Position numbers and translations under genes: made by a program
Notes under the pieces: generated by a model
What the model was told of the DNA's origin: nothing
Databases searched by the model: none
Seen by the model: the letters and a program-made list of their open reading frames with translations, nothing else
Shown here: one piece after another, positions 48,310 to 58,888 of the stretch
Numbering within the stretch: the stretch's first letter is position 1
How the letters are laid out: every line of letters starts with the position of its first letter
Assembly: GCF_014805685.1 (NCBI RefSeq)
Contig: NC_060884.1
Coordinates: 15,706,856-15,770,855, forward strand
Length of the DNA stretch: 64,000 bases
Source of the DNA: Silurus meridionalis
Taxonomy: Eukaryota > Chordata > Actinopteri > Siluriformes > Siluridae
Direction: 5' to 3'

Positions 48310-50153
48310 CTATATTCCTAAAATTAAGTATGGACTGTCTTTTCTCTTTACTTGAGTGTTTCTTGCCATAATATGGATTTGTACAGTAGTTGCAGTAACA
48401 CTAAATGGGCTACTGACTCTGTACTCACCAGTTCCTCTGAACAAGACAACTGATGTTCTAAATCAAATTAAGAAAGCAAGAAATGAACATTTGACAAGGC
48501 AAACCTGTAAATTGAAAACCATTCCAGGTGACTACCTCGTGAAACTGATGGGAAAACGCCATGAGTGTGTCAAGCTGTCATCAAAGCTAAATGTAAGAAC
48601 TCTTAAAACTTCTAAAGCATATTTTGGTTAACACTTTTTTTGTTTACTTCATAAATCCATACATGTTCTTTCACAGTTTATATGTACAATGTTAAAAATA
48701 ATAATACAAAAAACACTGAAGGTAAAGTTGTGTCCAAACTTTTGACTGGTACTATATAGTCATTCAAAAGTCTCTTATACCAATTTGTATGTGTGGACTA
48801 TTTTTAAAGAATGGATTGATTACAGAGCTAAATATGTTTCTTTTGCTGCTTACCATAAAAGTCAATATAAATTCCAGAATTCCTATACCACTAGTTCTTA
48901 AGATATCAATCCAATGAGACGCGCAGACAGACTGTTTTACGAAAGGACAACCTGACAACATAATGCCTTCACCACCTAGTGGTGGAGGCCTAAAAAGCCC
49001 CCAATGAGGCAACAATGCCCCACTTCTACTGTGTAGAAACTCTCCAGTCAAAAGGACTACTCTAGTTAATGCTCAGTTGTATGGTTTAACTCAATTACCC
49101 AACTGTTTCGACCTGCAACACAAGCCTAATTCGGGGTGTGCTGCAATCAAAGCAGCCCCTCTCCTTTCTTCAGCCCCTCCAGAACAGATAAAGTTTCAAC
49201 AGGGCTCGCGGAAAATTGCAAAGCTCAGAAGAAAACGCTGAAAAATCATGCTTGATGTGAGGTGCTTTAGCACCTGGATCTCATTAACTACAGTATTATT
49301 AGTAATATCAACCACATGGGTTTTCTCTGAGCCAAACCCACTCAAAGAGACCAATCAGAGAGACGGGAATGGAAGTTAACAGTAAACCTATTAGTTCGAA
49401 ATCATTTAGAAACTCCATACTGGTAGAAAAAACAACTTACAAATATTTTCCTTTAATACCTCTATTATATGTGAAAAAAAAAAAACAGCTATTAATAACA
49501 CCAATAATTGATACTACACTGTACTACACTATCAGCTCTATTAAAGCAGTGTCCTTTTTTGGCTGCTACTTTTGGCGGGGTTTGTTCGAAGTGCTCATTC
49601 CAAGGCTAAACATTTAATGCCTTTGCCCTTTTGTGTTCAAGCAACTACTTAGCAATAGTGCCGGACCCCTCCCCCGCTAATTAAATTCCACCCGGTAGAC
49701 CTGTGTCACTGACCCAACAATCAATGACAGAAAAAACATCACAATGACATCCAAAGATACACCTGAAAGACTCGGAGATGCGCTCTGCTTTAAAGATGTC
49801 ATTCTATACTCGCTACACCTGTAGCTCTGCAAAACCCAATTCAATTTTACTACAAAAAAGACTCCTGAGGTAATCACTAGGCAAGCACAATGTGCATAAC
49901 TTTAACAGGTGCAGAAGAAAGAGATGAAAAAGAAAAAAACAGAGAGGAGAGAGAAAGAGAGAAAGAGAGAAAAAAAGAGAGAGAGGCAGAGAAGGAATTA
50001 AAAAATATAAAATATATATACACTCATGTAAGCAAAAGGGGTGCATAGCATCAGTCGTAGCTTTTATTATGTTTCCCTCATCCACAGAATGAAGAAGAGA
50101 AGAAAAAGACAAAAGGCATGTAAGGGGGATAAAGACACAGAGAAAGAGAGAGT

Positions 50154-50188
<35 letters not shown>

Positions 50189-50219
50189 CGACAGAGACAT
50201 AGACATAGAGAAAGAGTGA

Positions 50220-50480
50220 ACGGGGGACATTTAGTGCGAGTCTTTTGCTTGGTCTGTTTCTATCCTTTTTTGGCTGGCGAGCGGATGGACAGCTGCTATT
50301 AAACTCTGATTGTTTCAGGTTCACGGGGTGTGAAAGGGGCTGATTGGGGGCTACGCTCCCTATGAGGGTGGTCTCTTCACCGGAGGGAGGAGTGGAGGGG
50401 TGAAGCAAAAGGAAAGGCTCACGTGACGAGTGCATCTCGCTGAGCAGCCTGAAAAAGGAATCTAGTGTGGAAAAAAAAAA
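50220..50480. promoter_or_regulatory. GC-richer block with GACCACCC core
   Basis: Non-repetitive and balanced in composition between (GA)n tracts. It contains GGGTGGTC at 50366-50373 (GACCACCC on the minus strand) and CACGTG near 50420. A 151-codon minus-strand frame crosses it but matches nothing I recognise. Confidence 0.25.
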
Positions 50481-51192
50481 AATAGCACTCGATGCCGCCT
50501 GCCTGCTCTGTGACACATACACACTCGCTTACACACACACACACCTCAGTGAAGCAATAAGCGGTATCCCACCCACATGCATTTTGCATGTGCACCTAAT
50601 CTCCTCACTCTGCTTTGAAATGAATTAAAAAACAAAAACACATATTTAAAAAAGAGTTTTGCGCCACAACAATCTCAATCGCAAACCACAAAACTGGAAT
50701 TAAGTCGAAGTCTCTGTGCTCGATGCCTGGAGATAAAGAATTCACACTTAATCGCCGTCACACGAGCTTAAAGAGCCCTATTACAGCATAATAAGCATGT
50801 GATAATGTCATAACAACTACATTCATTAGCGAGTGAAGTTTAATCTTGCGGTCTCCACCTCCATGTTAGCAAAAGGTAACATGCATACACCAGCCCCTTG
50901 ACACCTCTCCGTTAGGAACTTAGGATGGTCTGGGTGGCTGAGTCGAAAGGAAGTTCAGCTGTGTAAAGTGTGTGTGTGTGCATGTGTGTGTGGATGTATG
51001 GGTGGGAGGGTGCTTGCTAATGAGAGCCTTTTGGCCCTAACACTGCTCCATCAAACACTAATAATGAATAACAGGGGAGAGGAAGAAACCCTACTGAGGC
51101 ATTCTCACCTCTCATAGGGCAAGTTCAGCAACCATGTCAACCTGCAGAGGGGCACTTCTCGAGAAATGTGTATGGATTTGTATGTGTGTGTA

Positions 51193-51225
<33 letters not shown>

Positions 51226-52083
51226 TCTTCAGTGATTTACAGCCCTAGTAACTTGTCACCTGTGACATTGCATTGTATGTGTACATACAGCTCTGACTAA
51301 AAAGTACAATGTATTCAGACGATAGCCGAATGGATAGTACTCTGACCTCATGTAAATATGATTATGAACAATGTTTTCATTAATAATACCTGATCTCTGC
51401 ATCATCATCATCATTATCATCATCATCATCATAGGCACTTTAAAAGCACAAATGTTGAAACCCCAATCATGACATCGACTTAATCCGTATCAGCTCCTAG
51501 TTCCTGCTGAAATATCCCCCGCCCCCATTTACGCAAACCACAACACAAAGTCATTTATGGGAAAACTTTTTTTTTTGTTGAGTTTAAGATGTTTAGGGGA
51601 TCTAACCACAGTAAACGCCTGACTGAGCTCTTTACACTGCAATTATGAAGATTAGTAAAGCTTACATAAGCTTTTACACTCGGTACTCCAGATCTCCCCC
51701 GTTTTAAAACTTCTCTCCTCTATCGCTCTTTCATTCCTGTTTACACGGAAATATTTTAAATAGCTTTAAAAATGTATGTAAAGTTAGAGAGATTACATAC
51801 ACAGCAAAATATTGGAGTAGGAGAAAAGGGGAGTAGATTTGAAAAAGAAGCATTGATCTTTTTTTTTTTACTGGAAGTGTTCTGACGCCTCATGCAATCA
51901 TATTAAGAATATTATTGCAAATTATGCTTTAATTAAGATTTTTTGCAATTAATAAATTAATTACAAAAAATCATTCAGGTAAATATCAGAGGCTTTAGAG
52001 GGATTTGCTAAGTCCCCTTTTAACTCTTCTGATTATGATTCATTAGGCAAATTATAAACAGGCACCACTTGCTATATGGTTGC

Positions 52084-52090
<7 letters not shown>

Positions 52091-52147
<57 letters not shown>
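52091..52147 (+). repeat. (TA)n microsatellite
   Basis: Perfect TA tract. Confidence 0.95.
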
Positions 52148-52151
<4 letters not shown>

Positions 52152-53559
52152 CAAATGAAAAGAAGTAGTAAAATTTTGGAATCACAAACTATAAGAGTAC
52201 GTTTATATTAAAACTGAATATCCTTAAGGTTTCAAAATGGCTACCACTAGAATAGGTGATTTTTTTTGTATATTAATTCATTGTCGTTATTATTGTTATT
52301 ATTTTGCATGTGTAGTTTGTGCAAAAATCTGGTCAAAAGTTTGCATTATTTGTTATCACTTGTTCTTGATTTCCTCCCCAGTCATTATGTCTACCTTCGC
52401 TAATGGACATCTGGGGTAAGTGTGTTCATCTTCCCAGAACCCTTTCTTTTAAATCATTCACCAGGACAGTGAGCCTATTGCTCGGTCCTAGCTGTGGTGG
52501 CGCACATTTGGAAAAGATATTTGCTCCTAAAGTATTTCAGGTTACGAGAAACAGCTGCTGAGGTGCGGCCCTCGAGCCACACAGGAATCCTGTGACCTCC
52601 AGAATGAAGTGGGCTTCCTGGGACCTTCTATTAAAGAAAAGTGTAGTGAAATTTACTAATTCTTAAAGAGTTACAAACTATACATATGGAGCCTGCAATC
52701 CAGATGTTCTGAAATGCACACAAATATGGGAAGAGAGGTGTTTGAATACAGCTTTACCAGGACTTCTATGTGCCTGTCTTTTTGGAGCAGAATGCCTTAG
52801 TTGACCCCCAGAAGACCACCATGACGCATTTTATTTCTGGACGACACGTAAAACTTGAGAGGTGACGTTCCTCTTTGCTTTGTTTGGACTGTGCAGGAAT
52901 TTGGATAAAAAGGAAAAGCACCGAGCCTGTATCATCAGCAAAACAGTTGGATAATGGATACGTGTTAAAGGGAGCACCGAGTAAGCTCATGACTTGAGAG
53001 TGATCAGAAAAGTCAATTCTTTTTCATTCAGTAAGCTTCTTGAGGATACTGGAGGACTAGCTGGATGTGCCTGGATGTATGCTCATGTGCTTATGCTTTC
53101 TATCTCTAGTCAAGTGATTCTCCTGAACACTGTCACATAGAGACATGTTTGGTTTGCTAATCAATGCGCAAACATGCCACTTGATTAACACAACTTGAGA
53201 CCAGCACTCATGCCTTTTAGCCATTTTAGGGTCTATTGGCATGTTTAGCATTGGGCTGAAATGATTTATTTGCTTGTAATATGTACAGGGGGAAAAAAGA
53301 AAACGGAAAGACAGAGCTTACCTTTCAGATTCTCGAGCTGTCTGCATCAGCTTGTGTGGCCTTCAACTTTTCTCTGTATAAAACCCAAACAAACAAACAA
53401 AACAAAACAAAAACAAAAAACAACTCACTCTATTAAAACAACAACAAAAAAAAAAAACAAAGATATAAAAAACGTTCTGTTTGAAGCTGAAAACCACCAG
53501 TGGTTTGAGAACTTCCAATAAAGCCCCTCTTTCTCTCTTGCCGGACACACACATACAGA

Positions 53560-53870
53560 TGGAGCGCACAGGCGCGTGAACTCAAGATTTCACCTCTCTC
53601 CAGCACGTAGTGCTGCACTTCACATACATGAGATTGTAAAATCTCACACTCACATACACGTACATCCAGAAAATAAAAATAAAATTTCCACTAAAGTTTG
53701 GAGTGAGCGGTAAAGTTGAGCTCCATTTTGGGTATCCTGCTCCAGAGAACCCGAAGTTTTCGAGGCAGCGCGAGCATGCGAGCTGAGCCCTGAGTCCCCC
53801 TCCTCAGCCCTCCTCCTCCTCCTCCTCCTTCTCCTGCAACACACTCCGAGGACCACCCCGAAACAGGAAG
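53560..53870. promoter_or_regulatory. GC-rich block with GLI-like and ETS-like sites
   Basis: CpG-rich DNA with a (TCC)n tract, a near-consensus GLI site GACCACCCC at 53851-53859 (8 of 9 to GACCACCCA) and an adjacent ETS-type CAGGAAGTG. It is upstream of gli1 in gene orientation. No coding exon was seen; the overlapping long minus-strand frame is repeat-driven. Confidence 0.3.
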
Positions 53871-53895
53871 TGAACTTTCTGTTTTTCTTCAAGGA

Positions 53896-53896
53896 A

Positions 53897-53938
<42 letters not shown>
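53896..53938 (+). repeat. (GA)n microsatellite
   Basis: GA tract next to the GC-rich block at 53560-53870; a similar tract lies at about 50155-50188. Confidence 0.92.
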
Positions 53939-53941
<3 letters not shown>

Positions 53942-54046
53942 GACTGCTGAGACTGTAACTTATTCCTCTCCTGTTTCAAGCATCGTCTAATAAAGTTGTT
54001 TCTAAATAGAAAACTGTTTCTAAATATAAAAACACGTCTACTTTTA

Positions 54047-54052
54047 GCTTTA

Positions 54053-54095
<43 letters not shown>

Positions 54096-54233
54096 ATATT
54101 AATACTAATACTACTACAACCATTAGTACTATTACTACTACTTCTACTACTACAACCATTAGGACTATTACTACTATTGTTGCTAATTCGAATAACACAA
54201 CCATTACCACTACTACTAAAACTAATTCTACTT

Positions 54234-54269
<36 letters not shown>

Positions 54270-54421
54270 ATATTAATACTAATACTACTACAACCATTAG
54301 TACTATTACTACTAATACTACTACTACTAATACTACTACTACAACCATTAGGACTATTACTACTATTGTTGCTAATTGAATAACACAACCATTACCACTA
54401 CTACTAAAACTAATTCTACTT

Positions 54422-54469
<48 letters not shown>

Positions 54470-54622
54470 ATATTAATACTAATACTACTACAACCATTAG
54501 TACTATTACTACTAATACTACTACTACTAATACTACTACTACAACCATTAGGACTATTACTACTATTGTTGCTAATTCGAATAACACAACCATTACCACT
54601 ACTACTAAAACTAATTCTACTT

Positions 54623-54670
<48 letters not shown>

Positions 54671-54850
54671 ATATTAATACTAATACTACTACAACCATTA
54701 GTACTATTACTACTAATACTACTACTACTAATACTACTACTACAACCATTAGGACTATTACTACTATTGTTAATAATTCAAATAACAACCACTACCACTA
54801 CTACTAAAACTAATTCTACTTCTACTACTGCTGATTCTGCTACAGCTACT
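54047..54850 (+). repeat. (ACT)n array with ~200-bp higher-order period
   Basis: Trinucleotide tract broken by a recurring non-repeat segment (AATAACACAACCATTACCAC then TACTACTAAAACTAATTC) at 54191, 54379, 54580 and, diverged, at 54781. The spacing is 188, 201 and 201 bp. Thr-, Val-, Leu- and Ser-rich reading frames here are products of the repeat. Confidence 0.9.
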
Positions 54851-55032
54851 AATATCTTATTTCCAAGGACGCCATTATAACCACAGCACATATTTAATTC
54901 TAAAACAATATATCAATAAACATGTGCCATCATATACATTTTTCAAGACATCATATTTTAAGAAATGTAGTAAGCAGTACATTTGCTTGTTGCCTGAATG
55001 GTAAATTTGTGGGTACACAAAACTTTAGGGTG

Positions 55033-55376
55033 TACAGTAATCCCCCAATTTACCACAGAAACACGTGCCCCCGGTTAATCGTGAAATTGCATTTGCTACA
55101 TAAATAATTTGTTTAGCTGATTTTCCCAGTCTCTCGCAGATAGCATGATAGACCAAAAAACTTATAAAGAATAGTTTTTTGGAGTTTTATGTTGAAATAA
55201 TGAAATGTATTAATAAAAATATAATTATTTATTATAAAATGAAGTAAACTGTTAATACAGTACAGTACTGTACACATAAAATAGCATTTTTGCGGTGGCA
55301 TCCATTTATCGCAGTTTTCCGTTTATTGCAGGCGTTTTTGGAACGTAACCACCACGATAAATGGGGGGTTACTTTA
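55033..55376. mobile_element. pogo/Tigger-like MITE
   Basis: Left end TA|CAGTAATCCCCCAATTTACC and right end GATAAATGGGGGGTTACTT|TA are imperfect inverted repeats. The GTTTATTGCAGGCGTTTTTG GAACGTAACC part is typical of Tigger-like ends. About 340 bp, no transposase, TA on both sides. Confidence 0.6.
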
Positions 55377-55377
55377 T

Positions 55378-55860
55378 ATTCAAGAAAGTAAAAGGTTATG
55401 GTAGAGACGTTCCTAATTAAGTGAAAATCTAATGTATAGAGGTGTTCCTAATACAGTGGAAGGTTAGTGTATAGAGGTGTTCCTAATAAAGTGAAAGGTT
55501 AGTGTATAGAGGTGTTTCTAAGAAAGTGAAAGGTTAGTGTAAAGAGGTGTTCCTAATAAAGTTATTGGCTAATGTATAGAGGTGTTCCTAATGAAGTGGA
55601 AGATTATTGCATGGTGGTGTTCCTAATAAAGCAAGAAGTACGTGTATGGAGGTGTTCCTAAAAAGGTGACTGGTCATTGTACAGAGATGTTACTAATAAA
55701 GTAATCGGTTTGTGTGCAGAAATGTTCCTGTCAAAGTGAAAGGTTAGTGTATAAATGTGTTCCTAATAAAGTAAATTATAAGTGTCTTCCAAATAAATTG
55801 CAATATTAGTGTATAGAGGTGTTCCTAATAAAGTTAAACTTTCGTGTATAGAGGTGTTCC
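55378..55860 (+). repeat. 35-bp minisatellite, left block
   Basis: Degenerate copies of a unit of about 35 bp built on TATAGAGGTGTTCCTAATAA AGTGAAAGGTTAGTG. This is the left part of one array that continues at 58889; the DIRS element splits it. Each unit carries AATAAA. Confidence 0.85.
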
Positions 55861-55890
55861 CTTTCAGGAACTCAAACTTTGGGTATGCTT

Positions 55891-55964
55891 CACGTGTGTA
55901 ATCCGGCCAACTGAGAGACGCGACATTACCGGCAGGGTGATGTCACGACCTAGAAGCATAAAAA
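55891..55964 (+). repeat. DIRS left inverted terminal repeat
   Basis: CACGTGTGTAATCCGGCCAA followed by a GAGACGCGA...GGGTGATGTCACGACC segment ending AAGCATAAAA. It pairs with 58720-58792. Confidence 0.85.
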
Positions 55965-55977
55965 AAGCATAAAATGC

Positions 55978-56641
55978 TTGCTTTTCTTTTGTTCAGGAAG
56001 CGCTCTCTGTGTTTGTCCCCTTCAGCTAAGTGGTAAATGTCCAAAATGTCCTGCCTTTTTCCCTGATCTGCACACAGAGGTGTCCAGATCCTGGGACAGC
56101 CCATATGCGGCCCGTTTCTTTACCCCACATGTCTGGCTGTATGCGAACGTAGTGTGGATGAAAGAGCATCTATGGGGCGATGCCTTGGGTTGAAGAGATG
56201 CTGGCTGGCTATCTATCTCTGAGTGCAGCATCTTCCCTTAAGGCCCTGTCTCTGCCCACCAAGCAGTTGCGATCAACTTTGGCTCTGGTGGGCAAGGCTT
56301 ATGTGAAAGCGGGTCAGGCTGTGGGTTGCCTCCACACCATGGCTGTGTTGCAGGCATACCAGGCTGACCTGCTGTGGGAGATGAATGAGGGGCAGCGTTT
56401 CAGTGCTACCTCCCTCAACGCTCCCAGGTCACTCCTAGCGGCAGGCGCAGCCTCAGCCCGTTGTTACCGAGCACCACAAAGACCTCCCAAAAAAAACAGA
56501 GCATTGCCATTCAGAACCCCCCAGAGACAGGGTTTCCGGGCAACGCTTCAAGCCCAAGCCTCAGAAGCTGAAGGATCTGAGGGCCGTCCTCTCTGGCAGG
56601 CAGGCTTCAGCGCGGAGTCCCTGACAATCAGGGGGTGTTAG
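55978..56641 (+). pseudogene. DIRS gag-like region
   Basis: Two overlapping frames. The first has CPKCPAFFPDLHTEVSRSW, matching the PDLHxEVSRSW motif of fish DIRS first ORFs. The second has LPTKQLRSTLALVGKAYVKA and CLHTMAVLQAYQADLL, matching the conserved SALAGRAY...LHSMAVLQ block. A frameshift separates them near 56180-56193. Confidence 0.75.
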
Positions 56642-57220
56642 TTCGAAGGGGGCAGTGTACACCTCATCACACAATGCCCGTCCCTTCTCAGCGCCACCAG
56701 GAGGTCAGCTTAGACAGAGAGTCCAGGTTCTACAGCCAGTACTTTGTGGTTCCCAAGAAGGATGGGGGGTTGCGTCCTTTTAGATCCACCCTCGCTAATA
56801 TGGCTCAGGTTCAGGAGGCTCACCCTCAATCAGGTCGTGTCTCAGATCAGGTCCGAGGACTTGTTTGTCACGATAGATCTAAAGGAAGCATACTTTCACA
56901 TATCCATCCTTCCGGCTCACAGGAGGTTACTTCGGGGTGAAGCCAATATTGGGTCCTTTCGTTCGGCCTTGCGCTCTCAACCCGCACCTTCACAAAGTAT
57001 ATAAACAATATTGATGATTGGTTGATATTAGCTCGATCAAAGCTACTGGCAGTCCGGCATCAAGATGTCGTTCTTACCTGTATGAAGGAGCTGGGGGCAT
57101 TTAAAGCCAAAAGACTAAACACCTAGAAGAGCGTGCTTTCTCCAGTACAGAGAACCACTTTCTTAGACGTAGTGTGGGACTCAACCGTCATTGGGGCACA
57201 GTTGTAGGACCGAGTCTATC
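56635..57220 (+). pseudogene. DIRS reverse transcriptase, broken
   Basis: One frame has FYSQYFVVPKKDGGLRP; another continues QIRSEDLFVTIDLKEAYFHI (first catalytic Asp). A third frame reads FGLALSTRTFTKY and then directly NNIDDWLILA, the YxDD box. About 20 residues normally found between TFTKY and the YLDD box are missing, so an internal deletion is inferred. In-frame stops follow. Confidence 0.78.
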
Positions 57221-57740
57221 CTCACAGTGGTCAACAATGAAAGAAGGCCAGTCACTCACTCTGAAGCAGTTGGGCTCATGGCAGCAGCATCCAATGTGAT
57301 TCCAATTAGCCTCCTGGACATGAGAACCCTCCAGTGGTGGCTCAGAGACAGAGGGTTCTCCTGCAAGGGCAACCCACTCTGCACCATCAAGGTCTCACGG
57401 CGAGCCCTTTGAGCCTAAGACGTGTGCAAAGAACCTGCGTTGCTCTCTTACGGCCCTGTCCTGGGAGCTCATAGTCGTCGTATAATGCTAATGACGGATG
57501 CTTTTCTCACGGAGTGGGGAGCGGTCATGAGTGGTGGAGTGGGCTCCATCTCACTTGGCACATAAACTGCCTGGAGATGCTGGCTGTGCTTCTGGCTCTG
57601 AAGCACTTTCTCCCAGACCTGAAAGATCACCATGTGCTGGTCCATACAGACAACACATCGGTGGTCTTATATATCAATCATCAAGGGGGGTCTGCTATAT
57701 ATGGCATATACAGGCTTGCACGGCAGATCCTCCTGTAGTC
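57221..57740 (+). pseudogene. DIRS RNase H region, broken
   Basis: Contains EAVGLMAAASNVIPISLLDM and MRTLQWWLRD (RT thumb/connection), then MLMTDAFLTEWGAVMS (RNase H first Asp), HINCLEMLAVLLALKHFLPD (Glu) and VLVHTDNTSVVLYINHQGG (Asp). Several frame changes and stops interrupt it. Confidence 0.78.
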
Positions 57741-58550
57741 CCAGGGAAGACTGCTCTTATTGAGGGCTGCTTACATCCCTGGGTACCTAGGGTGGAGTAT
57801 TTACAAAGCACAGATGGATCTGCTTGCAACTCAAGAGACATCGCACTGTCCCTTCTGGTTCTCCCTCACTCACCCAATCCCCTTCGGGGCTGGACACCAC
57901 AGTGCAGACGTGGCCAATGCTGCGCCTGTACGGTTTAACCCTTATCTCGCTGCTTCTGGGAGTTCTGGAGAGAGTTTGCCATGATGGAGTCCGGTTGGTG
58001 GCCACCAGGAGACCCTTTGGTGACACATTTCCTGCACGGCACCTGGAGGCTGAGGCCCGGGACACAACCCAGAGTGCCTGTGTGGGACTTGGCCATCGTG
58101 CTGGAGGCTCTGTCAAGCCCTCCTTCAAGCCATTGGCCGAGATGGCCCTTAGCATGGCTAGTGCCTTTGTTTACCCCAGAACGAGAAATGTACCTAAGGT
58201 GCCCCTATGAACAGTCGTGTTGCAGGCATTCTATCCTTCTCCCTTTTAAGCCTCTGACTAGGAGAACTGGCCTCTATACATCCACAGGACAGGACTGTGG
58301 AGGAAGTCGGAGCAGCTGTTTGTCTGCTATGGCCCCTATAAAATAGGCTTCCCTGCCAACAAGCAGACTCTCAGTAGGTGGATTGTGGATGCTATATCCT
58401 CCTTTTATGAGTCCTCTGGTCTCCCCGCTCCCTTAGGGGTCAAGGCTAACTCCACTCGGAGTGTGGCGGCCTCTACAGCTTGGTCCTCTGGAGTCCCACT
58501 CCAGGACATTTGCAACAACGCGGGCTGGTCCACCCGCTGACCATCGTCAG
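57741..58550 (+). pseudogene. DIRS tyrosine recombinase region, broken
   Basis: Contains LLATQETSHCPFWFSLTHP, the usual DIRS link to the recombinase, then AFVYPRTRNVPKVP, FPANKQTLSRWIVDAI and SGVPLQDICNNAGWSTR. Box II reads NSTR where intact relatives have HSTR, so the catalytic His is replaced, and the region carrying the nucleophilic Tyr is destroyed by stops. Confidence 0.75.
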
Positions 58551-58588
58551 GTTAAATAACCTTGACCATAGACACAGCGACGCAGCTC

Positions 58589-58660
58589 GAGTTCCTGAAA
58601 GGGAACGTCTCTAGGTTAAGTATGTAACCCTAGTTCCCTGAGGGAACGAGACGCTGTGTC
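58589..58660 (+). repeat. DIRS internal complementary region
   Basis: The first 18 bases complement the left end of the element and the next ~54 complement the right end, directly adjacent to each other. This is the template used to join ends of the circular intermediate in DIRS elements. Confidence 0.8.
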
Positions 58661-58719
58661 TCCAAGCCACACTCCCTGTATCCCAGCCGCGCTTTCTTCT
58701 CCTTTTAAAAGCTAGCTAG

Positions 58720-58792
58720 TTTTATGCTTCCTGGTCGTGACGTCACCCTGCTGGTTATATCGCGTCTCCCTGTTGGCCGGATTACACACGTG
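58720..58792 (-). repeat. DIRS right inverted terminal repeat
   Basis: TTTTATGCTTCCTGGTCGTG followed by ACGTCACCCTGCTGG...TTGGCCGGATTACACACGTG, the reverse complement of the left repeat with a few mismatches. Confidence 0.85.
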
Positions 58793-58888
58793 ATCCAGAG
58801 CGTGGACAACGCGGAAGCGTTCTCAAAGTGTTGCGATGCAGTGTCTCGTTCCCTCAAGGAACTAGGGATACATATGTAACCTAGAGAC

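Larger units (their letters stand above)
47229..48757 (-). mobile_element. Decayed full-length Tc1-like transposon
   Basis: The terminal inverted repeats are AGTATTAGACAAAAGTTTGG on the left and CCAAACTTTTGACTGGTACT on the right, about 1.5 kb apart. The inside encodes a broken Tc1 transposase on the minus strand (next two entries). The left TIR is more decayed than the right. Confidence 0.8.
48758..53560. other. Non-coding stretch with microsatellites
   Basis: No supported exon. It contains GA tracts near 49920-50190, the GC-richer block at 50220-50480, a GT tract at about 51182-51218, an (ATC)n run near 51402-51430 and the TA tract at 52091-52147. Confidence 0.45.
55856..58888 (+). mobile_element. 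Decayed DIRS-type tyrosine-recombinase retrotransposon
   Basis: Inserted inside the minisatellite. Inverted terminal repeats lie at about 55891-55964 and 58720-58792 (CACGTGTGTAATCCGGCC and its complement). The internal complementary region at 58589-58660 is complementary to both ends: 58589-58606 to the left end (GTTCCCTTTCAGGAACTC) and 58607-58660 to the right end (58838-58888). The order gag-like, RT, RNase H, tyrosine recombinase is that of DIRS elements. Multiple stops, frameshifts and a deletion in RT make it inactive. Its GC content is clearly above the flanks. Confidence 0.88.

Noticed and set aside
50067..50522. 151-codon minus-strand frame
   Set aside because: Its C-terminal half is (GA)n repeat, the rest matches nothing I know, and it has no clear splice signals; kept only as a regulatory candidate.
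53650..54807. Long reading frames of 112-232 codons rich in Val, Thr, Ser, Leu and Asn
   Set aside because: They are translations of the (ACT)n array in different frames, with no non-repeat domain.
56022..58155. Minus-strand frames within the retroelement
   Set aside because: All recognisable DIRS domains are on the plus strand.
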